Assembly (NCBI RefSeq): GCF_007109405.1
Contig: NZ_VJOY01000005.1
Coordinates: 241,440-305,439 of the forward strand
Source: Pseudomonas mangiferae
Lineage (GTDB): Bacteria > Pseudomonadota > Gammaproteobacteria > Pseudomonadales > Pseudomonadaceae
Reading direction: 5' to 3'
DNA: 64,000 bases
Shown: positions 20,175-29,800 of the stretch, piece after piece
Numbering within the stretch: the first letter of the stretch is position 1
Layout of the letters: each line of letters starts with the position of its first letter
Notes under the pieces: model-generated
Seen by the model: only the letters and a program-made list of their open reading frames with translations
The model's database searches: none
What the model was told of the DNA's origin: nothing
Translations under genes and position numbers: made by a program

Positions 20175-20304
20175 GCCCCGCTCGTTGTCGCGAAAACGGC
20201 CTGCCGCGACCATAGCTCCATCGCCCGATAACGGCGAACAGGGCTGGCGGTCATCCCGGCCGCTGCAACCACGCTGCCCTGGCGGTTCCCCGCAACCCGG
20301 CGGC

Positions 20305-20352
20305 CCGGGGCAGAACAGGGGTTTACTCCTTTTCCCTACTGTTCTGCCCCGG
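20305..20352. repeat. 14-bp inverted repeat just upstream of gpL
   Basis: Arms CCGGGGCAGAACAG (20305-20318) and CTGTTCTGCCCCGG (20339-20352) are exact complements around a 20-base pyrimidine-rich spacer. It could be an operator or a leader hairpin. It ends 26 bases before the gpL start. Confidence 0.75.
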
Positions 20353-20378
20353 CTCCCGCCGACTTATCGAGCCTGATC

Positions 20379-20825
20379 ATGAGCGGATTCATTGCTGGCG
20401 GTGCCCCGCCTGCCGAACACATCAACACCGATGGCTTCTGGCCGAGCATCGACCTGGAACAGATGCGCGAAGTCTTGCACATCGAGTCGGGGATCGATTC
20501 GGCTCGGCTGGAAACCGCGGTCATCGCAGCCGCGATCAATATCAACCGTGGATTGGCTGCCTGGCAGGCCGACCAGCAAGCCAAGGGATTTACCCGCCTC
20601 GCCGATGTGCCGGCCGGACAGGTACGCGGCATTTCCACCCTGGTGCGCCTTTATATCGAAGCGGTCCAGGCTGCGACTGGCGCGGAGGTCATCGAGCGCT
20701 ACGGAGACCAGGATGGGCACGACATCAACGCCCTGTTGGCGCAGCGCGACGGTTACCGACGCGACCAGCGCTGGGCGCTGCGCGACCTGGTCGGGCGCCC
20801 CCGGGTTAACGTGGAGTTGCTCTGA
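20379..20825 (+). CDS. Phage head completion protein gpL-like
   Basis: 148 residues resembling the P2 gpL (head completion/stabilisation) family: a start with SGFIAGG, a helical core, and the end ALRDLVGRPRVNVELL. In P2 gpL completes filled heads, so it has no obvious job in a headless particle. It is the only head gene left and the first gene of the cluster; its stop overlaps the gpX start by one base. It may persist through operon position, or have been kept to cap the tail. Confidence in the family is good, in the role low. Confidence 0.75.
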   Translation: MSGFIAGGAPPAEHINTDGFWPSIDLEQMREVLHIESGIDSARLETAVIAAAININRGLAAWQADQQAKGFTRLADVPAGQVRGISTLVRLYIEAVQAATGAEVIERYGDQDGHDINALLAQRDGYRRDQRWALRDLVGRPRVNVELL

Positions 20826-21043
20826 TGACGACCATCGTCCGCTCCCAACAGGGCGACACCCTCGACCGCTTGTGCTGGCGCCATTACGGCCGGACGGCCG
20901 GCATCACCGAACAGGTGCTGGAAGCCAATCCGGGGCTGGCCCACCTGGGTCCCCTTTTGCCCACCGGGCACCCGATATCCCTGCCAGACGTCATGACCGC
21001 CGCCAGCGCTCCCGAGCGCGCCACTGTCAACCTCTGGGATTGA
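20825..21043 (+). CDS. Tail protein X (LysM-like)
   Basis: 72 residues of the P2 gpX family. The sequence VRSQQGDTLDRLCWRHYGRT, then VLEANPGLAHLGPLLPTGHPISLPD is the LysM-like fold shared by this tail-tip protein. It is thought to act in the tail hub/baseplate. Position L-X matches P2. Confidence 0.85.
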   Translation: MTTIVRSQQGDTLDRLCWRHYGRTAGITEQVLEANPGLAHLGPLLPTGHPISLPDVMTAASAPERATVNLWD

Positions 21044-21047
21044 TCAC

Positions 21048-21386
21048 ATGACCCCTGGAAAAAAATCCATGCTCGACAAACCCGATACCTGGGCCTGGCT
21101 AGTGACCTGGCTCGAACACCAATGGCCGGCTATCTATGCCGCCGCCCTCGGCTTCTGGATCGCCGCGCTGCGCGTGATCTACGGAGGCGGCGGGTTGCGC
21201 AAGGCCGCACTGGAAGCCCCCCTGTGCGGGTTCATCACGTTATCCGCCAGCTCCGGGCTGGAGGTGTTTGGCCTGACCGGGGCAAGTGCGCCCTTCATCG
21301 GAGGAATTATCGGCCTGCTGGGTGTCGAGGGCGTTCGCTCACTGGCACGCCGCTACGCTGAGCGGCCCCTGGAGTCGCGGCCATGA
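21048..21386 (+). CDS. Phage holin (lambda S-like family)
   Basis: 112 residues with three hydrophobic segments (about 27-46, 57-79, 83-103) and the family pattern LRVIYGGGGLRKAALEAPLCGFITL, SGLEVFGL, FIGGIIGLLGVEGVR. It should form inner-membrane holes that let the endolysin reach the wall. A second in-frame ATG at 21069 could give a shorter form, recalling dual-start holins, though neither start has a strong ribosome site. Its stop overlaps the endolysin start by four bases. Confidence 0.85.
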   Translation: MTPGKKSMLDKPDTWAWLVTWLEHQWPAIYAAALGFWIAALRVIYGGGGLRKAALEAPLCGFITLSASSGLEVFGLTGASAPFIGGIIGLLGVEGVRSLARRYAERPLESRP

Positions 21387-22207
21387 TCCTGAGATACGGT
21401 GACCGCGGCCAGGATGTCCGCACCCTTCAAGCCCACTTGAATCGAGCGGGCGCAGGGGTGGCCGTCACTGGCGAATACGACGACGCCACCGAGGCGGCTG
21501 TTCGCAGCGTTCAACAACGCTTCGGCCTGGTGGTGGATGGGGATGCCGGGCCCAAGACCCTGTCGGCCCTGGCCGGCGAACAGACATCCCATCTTTTGCG
21601 CCAGGGCGCGCTGCGTGAAGCAGCCGACCGCATCGGTGTCCCCTTGGCAGCGATGCAGGCGGTCAACGCGGTGGAAAGCAACGGCGCGGGTTTCCTGAGC
21701 AACGGCCGGCCGACCCTCCTGTTCGAGCGTCATGTCATGTACGAACGGCTGCTGATGCCGCGGCCAGGCGAAAGCCGCGACACGCGCCAGGCAACCGTCG
21801 ATGAGCTGGTTCGCCAGTATCCGAACATCGTCAATCCGGTTCGTGGTGGCTATGTCGGCGGTACGGCGGAGCACCAGCGCCTGGCGCTGGCCTGCCAGCT
21901 CGATGGCAATGCCGGCATCGAGTCGGCCAGTTGGGGACTGTTCCAGATCATGGGGTATCACTGGCAACGCCTGGGCTATCCCAACCCCCAGGCGTTCGCC
22001 AATGCCATGGCGGACAGCGAGGGCCATCAATTGGACGCGTTCGTGCGCTTCATCGAGTCGGACACCGCCTTGCTCAAGGCACTGAAGGGCTGCAAATGGG
22101 CCGACTTTGCCCGGCGCTACAACGGCCCGGCCTACGCTCGCAATCTGTACGACGTGAAGCTCAAGCGCTCGTTCGAGCGCTTCAGCGCCGCAGTGACTCA
22201 CCCATGA
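21383..22207 (+). CDS. Endolysin: peptidoglycan-binding domain plus N-acetylmuramidase (DUF3380)
   Basis: 274 residues. An N-terminal PG_binding_1 domain (about 1-65; GDRGQDVRTLQAHLN, VDGDAGPKTLSAL) is joined to a muramidase domain (about 90-270) with the likely catalytic Glu in MQAVNAVESNGAGF and the typical SWGLFQIMGYHW and WADFARRYNGPAY segments. There is no signal peptide, so export through the holin is expected. It cleaves glycan chains to lyse the cell. It is part of the lysis cassette between gpX and gpR, as in P2. Confidence 0.92.
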   Translation: MILRYGDRGQDVRTLQAHLNRAGAGVAVTGEYDDATEAAVRSVQQRFGLVVDGDAGPKTLSALAGEQTSHLLRQGALREAADRIGVPLAAMQAVNAVESNGAGFLSNGRPTLLFERHVMYERLLMPRPGESRDTRQATVDELVRQYPNIVNPVRGGYVGGTAEHQRLALACQLDGNAGIESASWGLFQIMGYHWQRLGYPNPQAFANAMADSEGHQLDAFVRFIESDTALLKALKGCKWADFARRYNGPAYARNLYDVKLKRSFERFSAAVTHP

Positions 22208-22647
22208 GTCTCGTGCGGCAGGCCTTGCTGGGGTCTGCATTGTTCGCGGCCCTGGGGCTTTTTTGCTGGGTCCAGCACGTACGCCTCGAAGCCTCCCAGG
22301 CCAAAGTCGAGCACGCACGCGAGGAACGGGATGCAGCCCGGCGAGAGACCGAGCACCAGACCACGCAACTCAGCCGGCTCGACCAGGAACTGACTCGCCA
22401 GCGGGATGCACAGCGAACCCTCGGCGAACGCCTGGCTACCACTCGCAACCTGCTGGCCCAGCGCCAGCGCACTCTCGAGGAATTGACTCGTGAAAACCAA
22501 GCTCTACGTGCCTGGGCTGCTCAGCCTCTGCCTGACGTGGCTCGCAGGCTGCGCCAGCGCCCCGCCCTCGTCGGCGCCGACGCTTATCGTCAATGGGTGT
22601 CCAGTGGTGAGCCGCTGCACACTAAGCCCGGCGAATCCAGCCACTAA
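22204..22647 (+). CDS. Inner-membrane spanin subunit (Rz/LysB-like)
   Basis: 147 residues: a short N-terminal membrane segment (about 7-22) followed by a long charged coiled coil (about 25-105) and a Pro-containing tail. This is the i-spanin layout. Together with the lipoprotein encoded within its 3' part it would bridge inner and outer membranes to finish lysis. Overlaps the endolysin stop by four bases. Confidence 0.85.
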   Translation: MSLVRQALLGSALFAALGLFCWVQHVRLEASQAKVEHAREERDAARRETEHQTTQLSRLDQELTRQRDAQRTLGERLATTRNLLAQRQRTLEELTRENQALRAWAAQPLPDVARRLRQRPALVGADAYRQWVSSGEPLHTKPGESSH

Positions 22648-22750
22648 CGGCGATCTGGCCGCTGATCTCGAACGCATCGAAGGCGACTGGGCCGCCTGTG
22701 CCAGCCAGGTAGACATGGTCCACCAGTACCAACAGCAGGTCACCCGATGA
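22490..22750 (+). CDS. Outer-membrane spanin lipoprotein (Rz1/LysC-like)
   Basis: 86 residues starting inside the Rz-like gene in another frame and ending beyond it. A lipoprotein signal with the lipobox LAGC gives a mature Cys near residue 21; a Pro/Ser-rich stretch (APPSSAPT) follows. This is the o-spanin layout, and the overlapping arrangement is the classical Rz/Rz1 one. Its stop overlaps the gpR start by four bases. Confidence 0.85.
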   Translation: MKTKLYVPGLLSLCLTWLAGCASAPPSSAPTLIVNGCPVVSRCTLSPANPATNGDLAADLERIEGDWAACASQVDMVHQYQQQVTR

Positions 22751-23277
22751 ACAAACCAGAAAATCTACGCGCCTACTTGCTGGGCGCCATCCCGACCCTG
22801 CGTGACACCCCGAATGGGTTGCTGCTATCCGTCGAAGATGGACAGGTACGCTGCACCTCCGCGCCGTCCCTGTCCTTCGAATACCGCTATACGCTGCGCC
22901 TGACCCTGGCTGGCTACTCCGGCCACCCTGATACCGTGATAGTGCCCTTGCTGGCCTGGGTACGCATGCAGCAGTCCGAACTCCTGGTAAACCTGAGTCC
23001 GGAGGCGCAGCGCATCGCCTTCCAAGTAGGCTCGCTGGACGGCGACACGGTGGATCTGACCGTGAGCCTTCCGCTGAGCGAACGCGTCGTGGTGGCGCGA
23101 CAGGATGATGGGACCCCTCTCATTACCCATGCCGCCGAACCCGCCTACGAGCCCTATCAATCACCTACCGATGTGCAGGTCATTGCCGAAGGCGACGTGC
23201 TCCTGGAATGGCGTTCTGCCGATACGGGAGATGCCATGGCGCTTGCCATGCCCCACCCAAAACCACGCCGCCCCTGA
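22747..23277 (+). CDS. Tail completion protein gpR-like
   Basis: 176 residues of the P2 gpR family (phage tail completion): opening with NKPENLRAYLLGAIPTLRDTPNGLLL, then FEYRYTLRLTLAGYSG and a C-terminal LLEWRSADTGDAM. It helps finish the head-proximal end of the tail. In P2 it is followed by S, which is missing here. It ends the first operon; a hairpin starts at its stop codon. Confidence 0.85.
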   Translation: MNKPENLRAYLLGAIPTLRDTPNGLLLSVEDGQVRCTSAPSLSFEYRYTLRLTLAGYSGHPDTVIVPLLAWVRMQQSELLVNLSPEAQRIAFQVGSLDGDTVDLTVSLPLSERVVVARQDDGTPLITHAAEPAYEPYQSPTDVQVIAEGDVLLEWRSADTGDAMALAMPHPKPRRP

Positions 23278-23278
23278 T

Positions 23279-23299
23279 TGTCCGGGGAGGCTCCGGACA
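23279..23299 (+). terminator. Hairpin after gpR, possible terminator
   Basis: TGTCCGG, 7-base loop, CCGGACA, beginning one base after the gpR stop. It lacks a T-run, so termination may be partial or Rho-dependent. Confidence 0.45.
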
Positions 23300-23626
23300 G
23301 ATCTCGATGCTATACATCAGTGGGTGGCGAGCTCCCGCCACCTCGCTCACCCCCGGTACCCTGCCCCCTGACGTGCCTGCGCCCTCGGCGTTTTCCGCCT
23401 ATTCGGGTTCCCCTTCCCCGCGAAGGGGCCACGACAGCCCCCTCCTCGACGATATGCAGCCGCAACGTGACGCGCTCGGGTCGCTCCTCTGAGCGGGCAA
23501 TTACGCCCACACAGTGCATATCCCGCCATTCCCTTGTTCGTTACCTACGACGGTTTCATTCGCGTCTGTTTTTCGCCTGGGGCAAGCGAGCCAGTACTCC
23601 TTTTTTCCTGATTTTGCCCAGTCCAC

Positions 23627-23647
23627 TTGTAACGCTGTGGCTTACAA
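23627..23647. promoter_or_regulatory. Ogr-type activator dyad 2, upstream of V operon
   Basis: TTGTA-N11-TACAA; the bases after the left arm (ACGC) also match dyad 3. Its centre is about 56 bases before the gpV start, close to the -55 placing known for P2 Ogr sites relative to transcription start, so the leader would be very short. Confidence 0.72.
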
Positions 23648-23692
23648 CCCCCGCCAGCTGCGGCCCGCAGAGGAAGCAGCGACTATCACGGC

Positions 23693-24286
23693 ATGGACAT
23701 CGCCACTCTCTCCCGCCTCATCGAAAACCTGATCCGCTTGGGCACCGTTGCCCAGGTGCAACACGTTCCGCCCCGGGTACGCATCCAAACCGGTGAGCTA
23801 CTCACCGGTTGGTTGCCCTGGCTCGCAGCCCGAGCTGGCGCCGACGTCGACTGGGATCCACCCACCATCGGCGAACAGGTCCTGGTGCTCAGCCCCTCCG
23901 GCCAAACCGGCAACGCGGTGGTGCTGACCGGTCTGTACAGCCTTGCGATACCGGCCAATGCCGATCGCCCAGGTTTGTACCGTCGGACATTCGCCGATGG
24001 CGCCGTCATCGAGTACGACCGCCAGGCGCACCACCTGCGCGCCACGTTGCCCGCAGGCGGTTCCACCGAGCTGGTGAGCGACGGCGGCATCCACATCGTC
24101 GGCCCCATCACCCATGAGGGCGACTACACCCACCAAGGCGACTACACCCAGACCGGCAATCAGCAGGTCACGGGTGTCGTGCAGGTGAGCGAGGACGTAC
24201 AGGCCGGGCCGAAACGCACCAGTCTGGTCGGCCACGTCCACACCGGCACCCAGCCGGGCAACGGCCTTTCCGGAGTACCCGCATGA
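23693..24286 (+). CDS. Baseplate spike protein gpV-like
   Basis: 197 residues of the P2 gpV/baseplate assembly V family: an N-terminal OB-like domain (PPRVRIQTGELLTGWLPWLAARAG, GEQVLVLSPSG), then a beta-helical repeat region with the tandem GDYTHQGDYTQTGNQ, ending GHVHTGTQPGNG, the apical His-x-His that binds a metal at the needle tip. It is the membrane-piercing spike trimer. The ribosome site (AGAGGAAG) is unusually far, about 17-20 bases, from ATG, but no better start is present. Confidence 0.93.
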   Translation: MDIATLSRLIENLIRLGTVAQVQHVPPRVRIQTGELLTGWLPWLAARAGADVDWDPPTIGEQVLVLSPSGQTGNAVVLTGLYSLAIPANADRPGLYRRTFADGAVIEYDRQAHHLRATLPAGGSTELVSDGGIHIVGPITHEGDYTHQGDYTQTGNQQVTGVVQVSEDVQAGPKRTSLVGHVHTGTQPGNGLSGVPA

Positions 24287-24627
24287 ATCGCATCAACGGC
24301 AGCGCTCTCGGCGATCTTGACCATCTCGGCCAGAGCGTCGCGGACATCCTCACCACGCCGATCAATTCCCGCGTGATGCGCCGCGACTACGGCTCGCACC
24401 TGTTCGAGTTGGTCGACGCCCCTTTCAACCCCTACACCGCGCTGCTGGCCAAAGCCGCGGCCGTCATGGCGCTCAACCGCTGGGAGCCACGGCTGAAGCT
24501 GTCGCGCATCAACCTCGCCATGGGCGAACGTCCAGGTTCGGGCGTCGTCGAGCTGGAGGGGTACAACCTCGCCAGCAACGTGGCGTTCAGCCTGCGCGTG
24601 CCGCTGGCGTTCGGGAGTGCTTCATGA
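24283..24627 (+). CDS. Baseplate wedge protein gpW-like (gp25 family)
   Basis: 114 residues, GPW/gp25 family: HLGQSVADILTTPINSRVMRRDYGS is the diagnostic stretch near residue 10-35, followed by WEPRLKLSRINL. It starts sheath polymerisation on the baseplate in related systems. ATGA overlaps on both sides link V-W-J. Confidence 0.93.
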   Translation: MNRINGSALGDLDHLGQSVADILTTPINSRVMRRDYGSHLFELVDAPFNPYTALLAKAAAVMALNRWEPRLKLSRINLAMGERPGSGVVELEGYNLASNVAFSLRVPLAFGSAS

Positions 24628-25460
24628 CCACCACCTTACCCGCTCCGGATATCGTCGAGATCCTCGACTTCGAACAGATCCTCGCAACCCGCAAGGCAGC
24701 GTTGCTCTCGCTGCTCCCCGCCGCCGAGCAACAGGCCATGGCCGCTCGGCTCGCGCTGGAATCGGAGCCGCTGACCAAGCTGCTGCAAGAAAGCGCTTAC
24801 CGCGAGATGCTACTGCGAGCGCGGATCAACGATGCAGCCCGGGCGAACTTGATCGTCTATGCCACAGGCCTGGATCTGGACCACATCGGCCAACTGTTCG
24901 GCCTGCCGCGATTCACCAGGGAGGCCGATGAGCGCTACCGGCAGCGACTGCTGCTGCGCATCGCCGCCATGGCAGGCAACGGGACACGTGAACACTACAT
25001 CGGCGTAGCCATGGCCGTTTCCACCCAGGTGGTCACCGCAGCGGTGCTGCAGCCTACCCCCGGACGCGTCGACATCGCGTTGTGGCTAGCGCCAGGCGCC
25101 GACTCGGCCGCGCTGCTGGCGGCAACCTGGGCAGCCTTCGATGCCCCTGGGGTGAAGATGCTCGGCGTCGACCTCAGCGTGCGCCTGGCCGTCGCTCGCG
25201 CGGTGAACATCACTGCACGCATCTGGCGTGAAGCCTCAGCACCTACCAACCTGGTAGCGCGGATCGCTACCGCCTTCCCCCAGCAACTGGCCGCTTATGC
25301 ACAGTTGGGCCGCAGCGTATCTCGATCGTGGATCGTCAGTGCGCTGCACCGCGAAGGAGTGGCGCGAGTCGAGTTGGACCTGCCCGCGGATATCGCCATC
25401 GGCGCCGACCAGTACGCCACGTTGGGTGCTCTCGACCTGATCGACCGGGGCGTCGCATGA
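24624..25460 (+). CDS. Baseplate protein gpJ-like
   Basis: 278 residues of the baseplate J family (gp6-like): an N-terminal FEQILATRKAALLSLLP, AYREMLLRARINDAARANLIVYATGLDLDHIGQLFGL, then TREADERYRQRLLL and a C-terminal ITLxxDQYATLGALDL-type strand region. It forms the baseplate periphery together with gpI and gpW and links to the fibre attachment. Four-base overlaps join it to both neighbours. Confidence 0.93.
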   Translation: MTTTLPAPDIVEILDFEQILATRKAALLSLLPAAEQQAMAARLALESEPLTKLLQESAYREMLLRARINDAARANLIVYATGLDLDHIGQLFGLPRFTREADERYRQRLLLRIAAMAGNGTREHYIGVAMAVSTQVVTAAVLQPTPGRVDIALWLAPGADSAALLAATWAAFDAPGVKMLGVDLSVRLAVARAVNITARIWREASAPTNLVARIATAFPQQLAAYAQLGRSVSRSWIVSALHREGVARVELDLPADIAIGADQYATLGALDLIDRGVA

Positions 25461-26362
25461 CTACCGCACGAGCGCTATTGCCACCTAACGCCACCCCGCT
25501 GGAACGGGCGGTGGCAGCCGTGGGGCTGGGTGAGCTGGAAGTCCTGGCCGACCTGCCGGCCGGGGTGCAGAACGAACTTCCTGCCGGCTTTGCGCCGGTA
25601 CTGGCCGCCCAGTACTTCCTGGCCCAGTTCGCCGACTATTTCGGCGATGCGAAAGCATTGCTGGACGCAGGCCTGCCCTGGCTGCGCGAACGAGGTACCG
25701 ACGCGGCCGTGGTGCGTGCGCTGTCCTGGATCGAGATCTCAACCGCTGTCGAGGAGGACGGTGCTCTGCTGCACCTCGACCCGGGCACTCCGCGGGCACC
25801 GGCACGGCTGGATGACATCCGTCGCCTGATCGACGCCAGCATCCCGGCCCACGTGCGGTTCTACCGGCTGTTCCATGGCTACGACCTGCGCCATGCCCGA
25901 CTGGACCGTGGCCGCTGGGACGGTTGCCTGCTGGACGACGATTCCGGTGTCGTCATCGACGGTCTGAAGGTCTCGTTCGGCGAACGCATTGCCCTCGAAC
26001 TGGCGCCTCCGCCGCGACGCGTCATCGTCAGCATGGCAGCGCTCCAGGCAAGTACGTTGCGTCGCGACGCCATGTACTGGGACTCCTGGGTACTGGATAG
26101 CACCTGGCAGGTGGATCTGTTCGGCGGCGTGGGCGTGCTGATCAGCGCCATGGCGCCCGATCGCAATCTGCCAACCCCCCTGTTTGCGCCGGGCAAGCTG
26201 ATAAGCGACCACGTCGCACACCTTCTGCCGCCGCCGATTCCGGCTGCGGGTATGGACTGTTTCACCCTGGCGCCGCCTCGCTACGTTTCCCGCGGTTGGA
26301 CAGGGCCCTGGAAGGGCCTGTGGCGCCTCGTCATTCCCTCAAAGACCCACACAGAGACCTGA
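25457..26362 (+). CDS. Tail protein gpI-like
   Basis: 301 residues from the ATG that overlaps the gpJ stop. The N-terminal half matches phage tail protein I: LLPPNATPLERAVAA, WLRERGTDAAVVRALSWI, then ARLDDIRRLIDASIPAHVRFYRLFHGYDLRHARLD. The part after about residue 150 is longer than P2 gpI (176 residues) and ends in a Pro/Trp-rich region, suggesting an extra domain that adapts the baseplate to the unusual proteins encoded next. Confidence 0.85.
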   Translation: MTTARALLPPNATPLERAVAAVGLGELEVLADLPAGVQNELPAGFAPVLAAQYFLAQFADYFGDAKALLDAGLPWLRERGTDAAVVRALSWIEISTAVEEDGALLHLDPGTPRAPARLDDIRRLIDASIPAHVRFYRLFHGYDLRHARLDRGRWDGCLLDDDSGVVIDGLKVSFGERIALELAPPPRRVIVSMAALQASTLRRDAMYWDSWVLDSTWQVDLFGGVGVLISAMAPDRNLPTPLFAPGKLISDHVAHLLPPPIPAAGMDCFTLAPPRYVSRGWTGPWKGLWRLVIPSKTHTET

Positions 26363-26365
26363 CCT

Positions 26366-26854
26366 ATGGCAGCGTTACAAGACGACGGCCGCATCGGCGA
26401 ATGCGCGCAGTTCCTTTCCCTCCCCATCCATTTCGCCTGGGGCCGCGGCAATTCGGCCTGGGATGTAACCCCGGAGCCCGAGCCTACCAATGCCACCACG
26501 CTGGTGGATGAGGTGGGTCGCCGCACGCTGACCCAGGGGCAGTTCGTTACACCCGACCCGACGGGCGAAATCGAACTACCCGGTGGCCAGCGCTATCGCC
26601 CTTCGGCCACGCCTACCAAATGGGCACACATCCGGGTGACCTTCGACTTCGAGGACGCCGCCAACGAGACCATCCGCGAGGTGGCAGTGTTCTACGGCAC
26701 CGTCATTGCCGCAGGTCTGCCTGCCGGGCAGCGCTACTTCACGCCGGCGCAATTGATCGACCGCGGCCGCATGAAGGTCTTGCAACGCCTGCCCAACAAG
26801 ATCAAGCGCGAAGCTGGCACCCGCCAGACCTTCGAATACGTACTGCCCTTCTGA
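26366..26854 (+). CDS. Phage structural protein of unknown function, between gpI and DUF4815 protein
   Basis: 162 residues, only four bases after gpI. It has a beta-rich composition with WGRGNSAWDVTPEPEPTNATTLVDEVGRRTL and WAHIRVTFDFEDAANETIREVAVFYGT. I cannot assign a named family with certainty; its place between gpI and a large fibre-region protein suggests a fibre-attachment or baseplate role. There is no P2 counterpart at this position. Confidence 0.7.
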   Translation: MAALQDDGRIGECAQFLSLPIHFAWGRGNSAWDVTPEPEPTNATTLVDEVGRRTLTQGQFVTPDPTGEIELPGGQRYRPSATPTKWAHIRVTFDFEDAANETIREVAVFYGTVIAAGLPAGQRYFTPAQLIDRGRMKVLQRLPNKIKREAGTRQTFEYVLPF

Positions 26855-26862
26855 GGCCTCCG

Positions 26863-29800
26863 ATGACTGACTACTACGACCGCCACGACCCGGCGAAACA
26901 TTACGACCGTATTCTGTTCCGCCCTGACCGGGTGCTGCAGTCCGCGGAATTCAACGAGCTGCAGAGTGGCCTGCGGGATCGCCTGCAAAGCGTCGCCGAT
27001 GCACTGCTGAAAGACGGCGACATCGTGCGTGACTGCAACATCGTGATCGATGCGGCCACGGGTAACACCAACCTGGAAAGCGGAGCCCTGTACCTGGCCG
27101 GCGCAGTGCGCGGCATCGCGCCGGCGCAAGTGAAGATCGCCCTGACCGGCACAGTGACCGTGGGCGCCTACCTGGTGCAGCATACGATCACCGAACTGGA
27201 AGACCCGGCCCTGCTCAACCCCGCCAGTGGCACCCGTGGTTACAATGAACCGGGCGCCCATCGCCTGCAAATCGTCGCCGAATGGGGCATTGCCGGCAGT
27301 CGCAGCGATGGGGAGTTTTATCCGGTATACACCGTGGTTGACGGTTTCGTGCGTCCACGCACTACGCCCGTCAGCCTCGATGGCGTTGCCCAGGCCATCG
27401 CTCGTTACGATCAGGAGTCCACCGGCGGAGGGACCTACGTATCCGAAGGGCTGGACGTTACCTATGACGGCAGCACCGCCGGCGATGTCCAGACCTGGCT
27501 GGTTGCAGCCGGCAAGGCCCATGTCCAGGGCCAGGCATTGGAGTTCATCACTTCGCGGCGACTGACCTACGAAGCCGCCCCCGAGACACGCCTGATCAGC
27601 TCGGAAGCCCACCTGGTGAATGGCCCAGCCCGCCAGCGTATCAACGTGAACCGGCCGGCCATTGCCACCCTGGATACGCTGCAGGTCACCATGGACCGTA
27701 CCGTGGAGGTCACCCACGGGGCCTTCGTCGGCGTTGCCGATGCGCTGCCCGACGACGGTGTGATCGATCTGTTGCAGGTCAAGCAGGGCACGACCGTCTA
27801 TGCCAAGGGTACCGACTACAAGCTCGGCGCCGCCGCAGTGGACTGGACGCCCAGTGGCGCCGAGCCGGCTACTGGCTCCACCTATTCGGTCACCTATCGC
27901 TACATCAAGAATGTCCAGCCCATCGACCCCGATGCTCGCGGCTTCAGCATCGAAGGTGGGGTCGCCAACACCCTTGCACTGGTCACCTACCGCACGAAGC
28001 TGCCGCGTATCGATCGTTTGTGTCTGAATGTGGGGGGCGGTGCCGTCTGGCTACGTGGCGTACCGGCACTGGACAATCCCGTCCCGCCCCCGGTGCCCTC
28101 GACTCTGCTATCACTCGCCCTGGTCAACCAGACGTGGCTCAACGATACACGTAGCGTGGCGCCTGATAGTTATCGCGTCACCTCCATGTTCGAACTGGCG
28201 CGTTACAGCAATCGCCTGGACAGCCTGGCGCGCTTAGTGGCCGAGCAGCGCCTGCGCTCGGATGCCGGCTTGCGTAACACCTCGATCAAACGCGGCCTGT
28301 TCGTCGACCCGTTCCTGAATGATGAACTACGCGATGCCGGTCTCGAGCAGAGTGCGGCCATTGTCGGTGGCGAATTGACCCTCGCGATTGCAACCACTCT
28401 TCACAGTGTTTCCCAGGACGTGGCTGGCCCAACGCTTTGCGAGCTCGCGCCGATAACGGAGGTCGCTCAGCAGAAGCGTACCGGCTGGATGGCCGTCAAC
28501 GCCTACGGCTCACAGCTGCCAGTACCTGCCTCCGTCACCCTGACGCCGGCAATTGACCGCTGGACAGAAACCAAGACCGTGTGGGCCAGCCCCATCACTC
28601 AGCGAATCCAGAACTCGGGTAACTTCGTATTCGTTCCGAACGGCCAGGTCACCGTTACCCGAGAGGTATTCGAGCAGACTGCCCGCGAAACCATTTGGAC
28701 CTTGCGACAAATCCCGGTGGCTTTCGAGGCACGTGGTTTTGGTCCCTACGAGCGGCTGACGGCCATGACGTTCGACGGGGTCAGTGTTTTGCCCAGCCCT
28801 GCGCCGGCCGCCAACAACGTTGGGGTGGTCTCAGGTTCTTTCACCATTCCGGCCGGTATTCAATCCGGCAGCAAGAGCGTACGCCTCTCCGGCTCGGGCG
28901 GAAGTACAGGCACCGCCGTCTATTTTGGCGAGGGCACCCGAGAAATCGTCACGAAGACCGAGGTCACCACGATCGAGGATGTACTGGTCTATCGCAGCGA
29001 TCACCCCGAACTGGACTGGTGGGGTCACCGGACGAAGCCCGACACGTGCGTAGTGGATCCACTTGCCCAGACTTTCCGCGTGACTCGTACGTGCCAACTG
29101 GCCCAGGTCAAGTTGCGCGGCAAGCGCTCGGGCGACTCTCCGCTGCTGCTGCATATTCGCGAAACCAGCAATGGACTGCCCACCGGAAAGGTGCTGGCTG
29201 AGCAGCGGATTCCGGCCAGCGTATTCCAGACCACCGAATCCATCGCGGCCATCCGCCTCGACCAGCCGCCTGTGTTGTTCGCCGGTACCGAGTACGCGCT
29301 CGTGGTGATGACCAACGATACGGCCCAAGAGCTGGTCATCGCGGAACTGGGCAAGTACGACGTGGAGTTCGGCGCCTGGGTCGGTTCCCAGCCCTACGAA
29401 GTCGGTGTACTGCTGTCCTCCGCCAACGCCCAGACCTGGACCGCGCACCAGGATCGCGACCTGTGGTTTTCCATGGATCGCGCTCAGTATGCCCCCGCGA
29501 ATCGCACCAAGGTCGTGCCGTTGGGCAACGTGAAAGTGAACAATGCCACTGATCTGGCCGTGCTGGGGGTTACCCGTGCACCGGGTGCTGGCGCCGGGGT
29601 GGATTTCCGTCTGAAGTTCCCGGATGGCAGCGTGGTGGAGACCGCCGCCGAACAGTACCTGCAGCTGTCCGCACCCATTACTGGGCAGATCGCGGTAGAG
29701 GCCGTCATCCGGGCAACTGAAGACCTGTCGGGCATCCTGCTGCCCGGGACCTCGCTGGTGGCCGGCACGCTCGGCAACAACCAGACCTATATCACGCGCG

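Larger units (their letters stand above)
19751..20378. other. Leader region before the tail cluster
   Basis: About 630 bases with no convincing gene. It contains the first activator-type dyad (20154-20174) and a 14-bp inverted repeat (20305-20352), so it probably holds the promoter and untranslated leader of the L-X-lysis-R operon. The capsid and terminase genes that precede L in P2 are missing from this position. Confidence 0.6.
23278..23692. other. Gap where P2 gene S would lie, with hairpins and an activator dyad
   Basis: About 415 bases with no supported gene. After the hairpin at 23279-23299 there are further short stems (GGTGGCG/CGCCACC near 23330 and CCCCTTC/GAAGGGG near 23415). The distal part holds the second activator dyad (23627-23647) and should be the V-operon promoter. 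Confidence 0.6.

Noticed and set aside
23330..23430. Possible CRISPR-like or tandem repeat array
   Set aside because: Only unrelated short hairpins; no regular repeat-spacer pattern here or elsewhere in the window.
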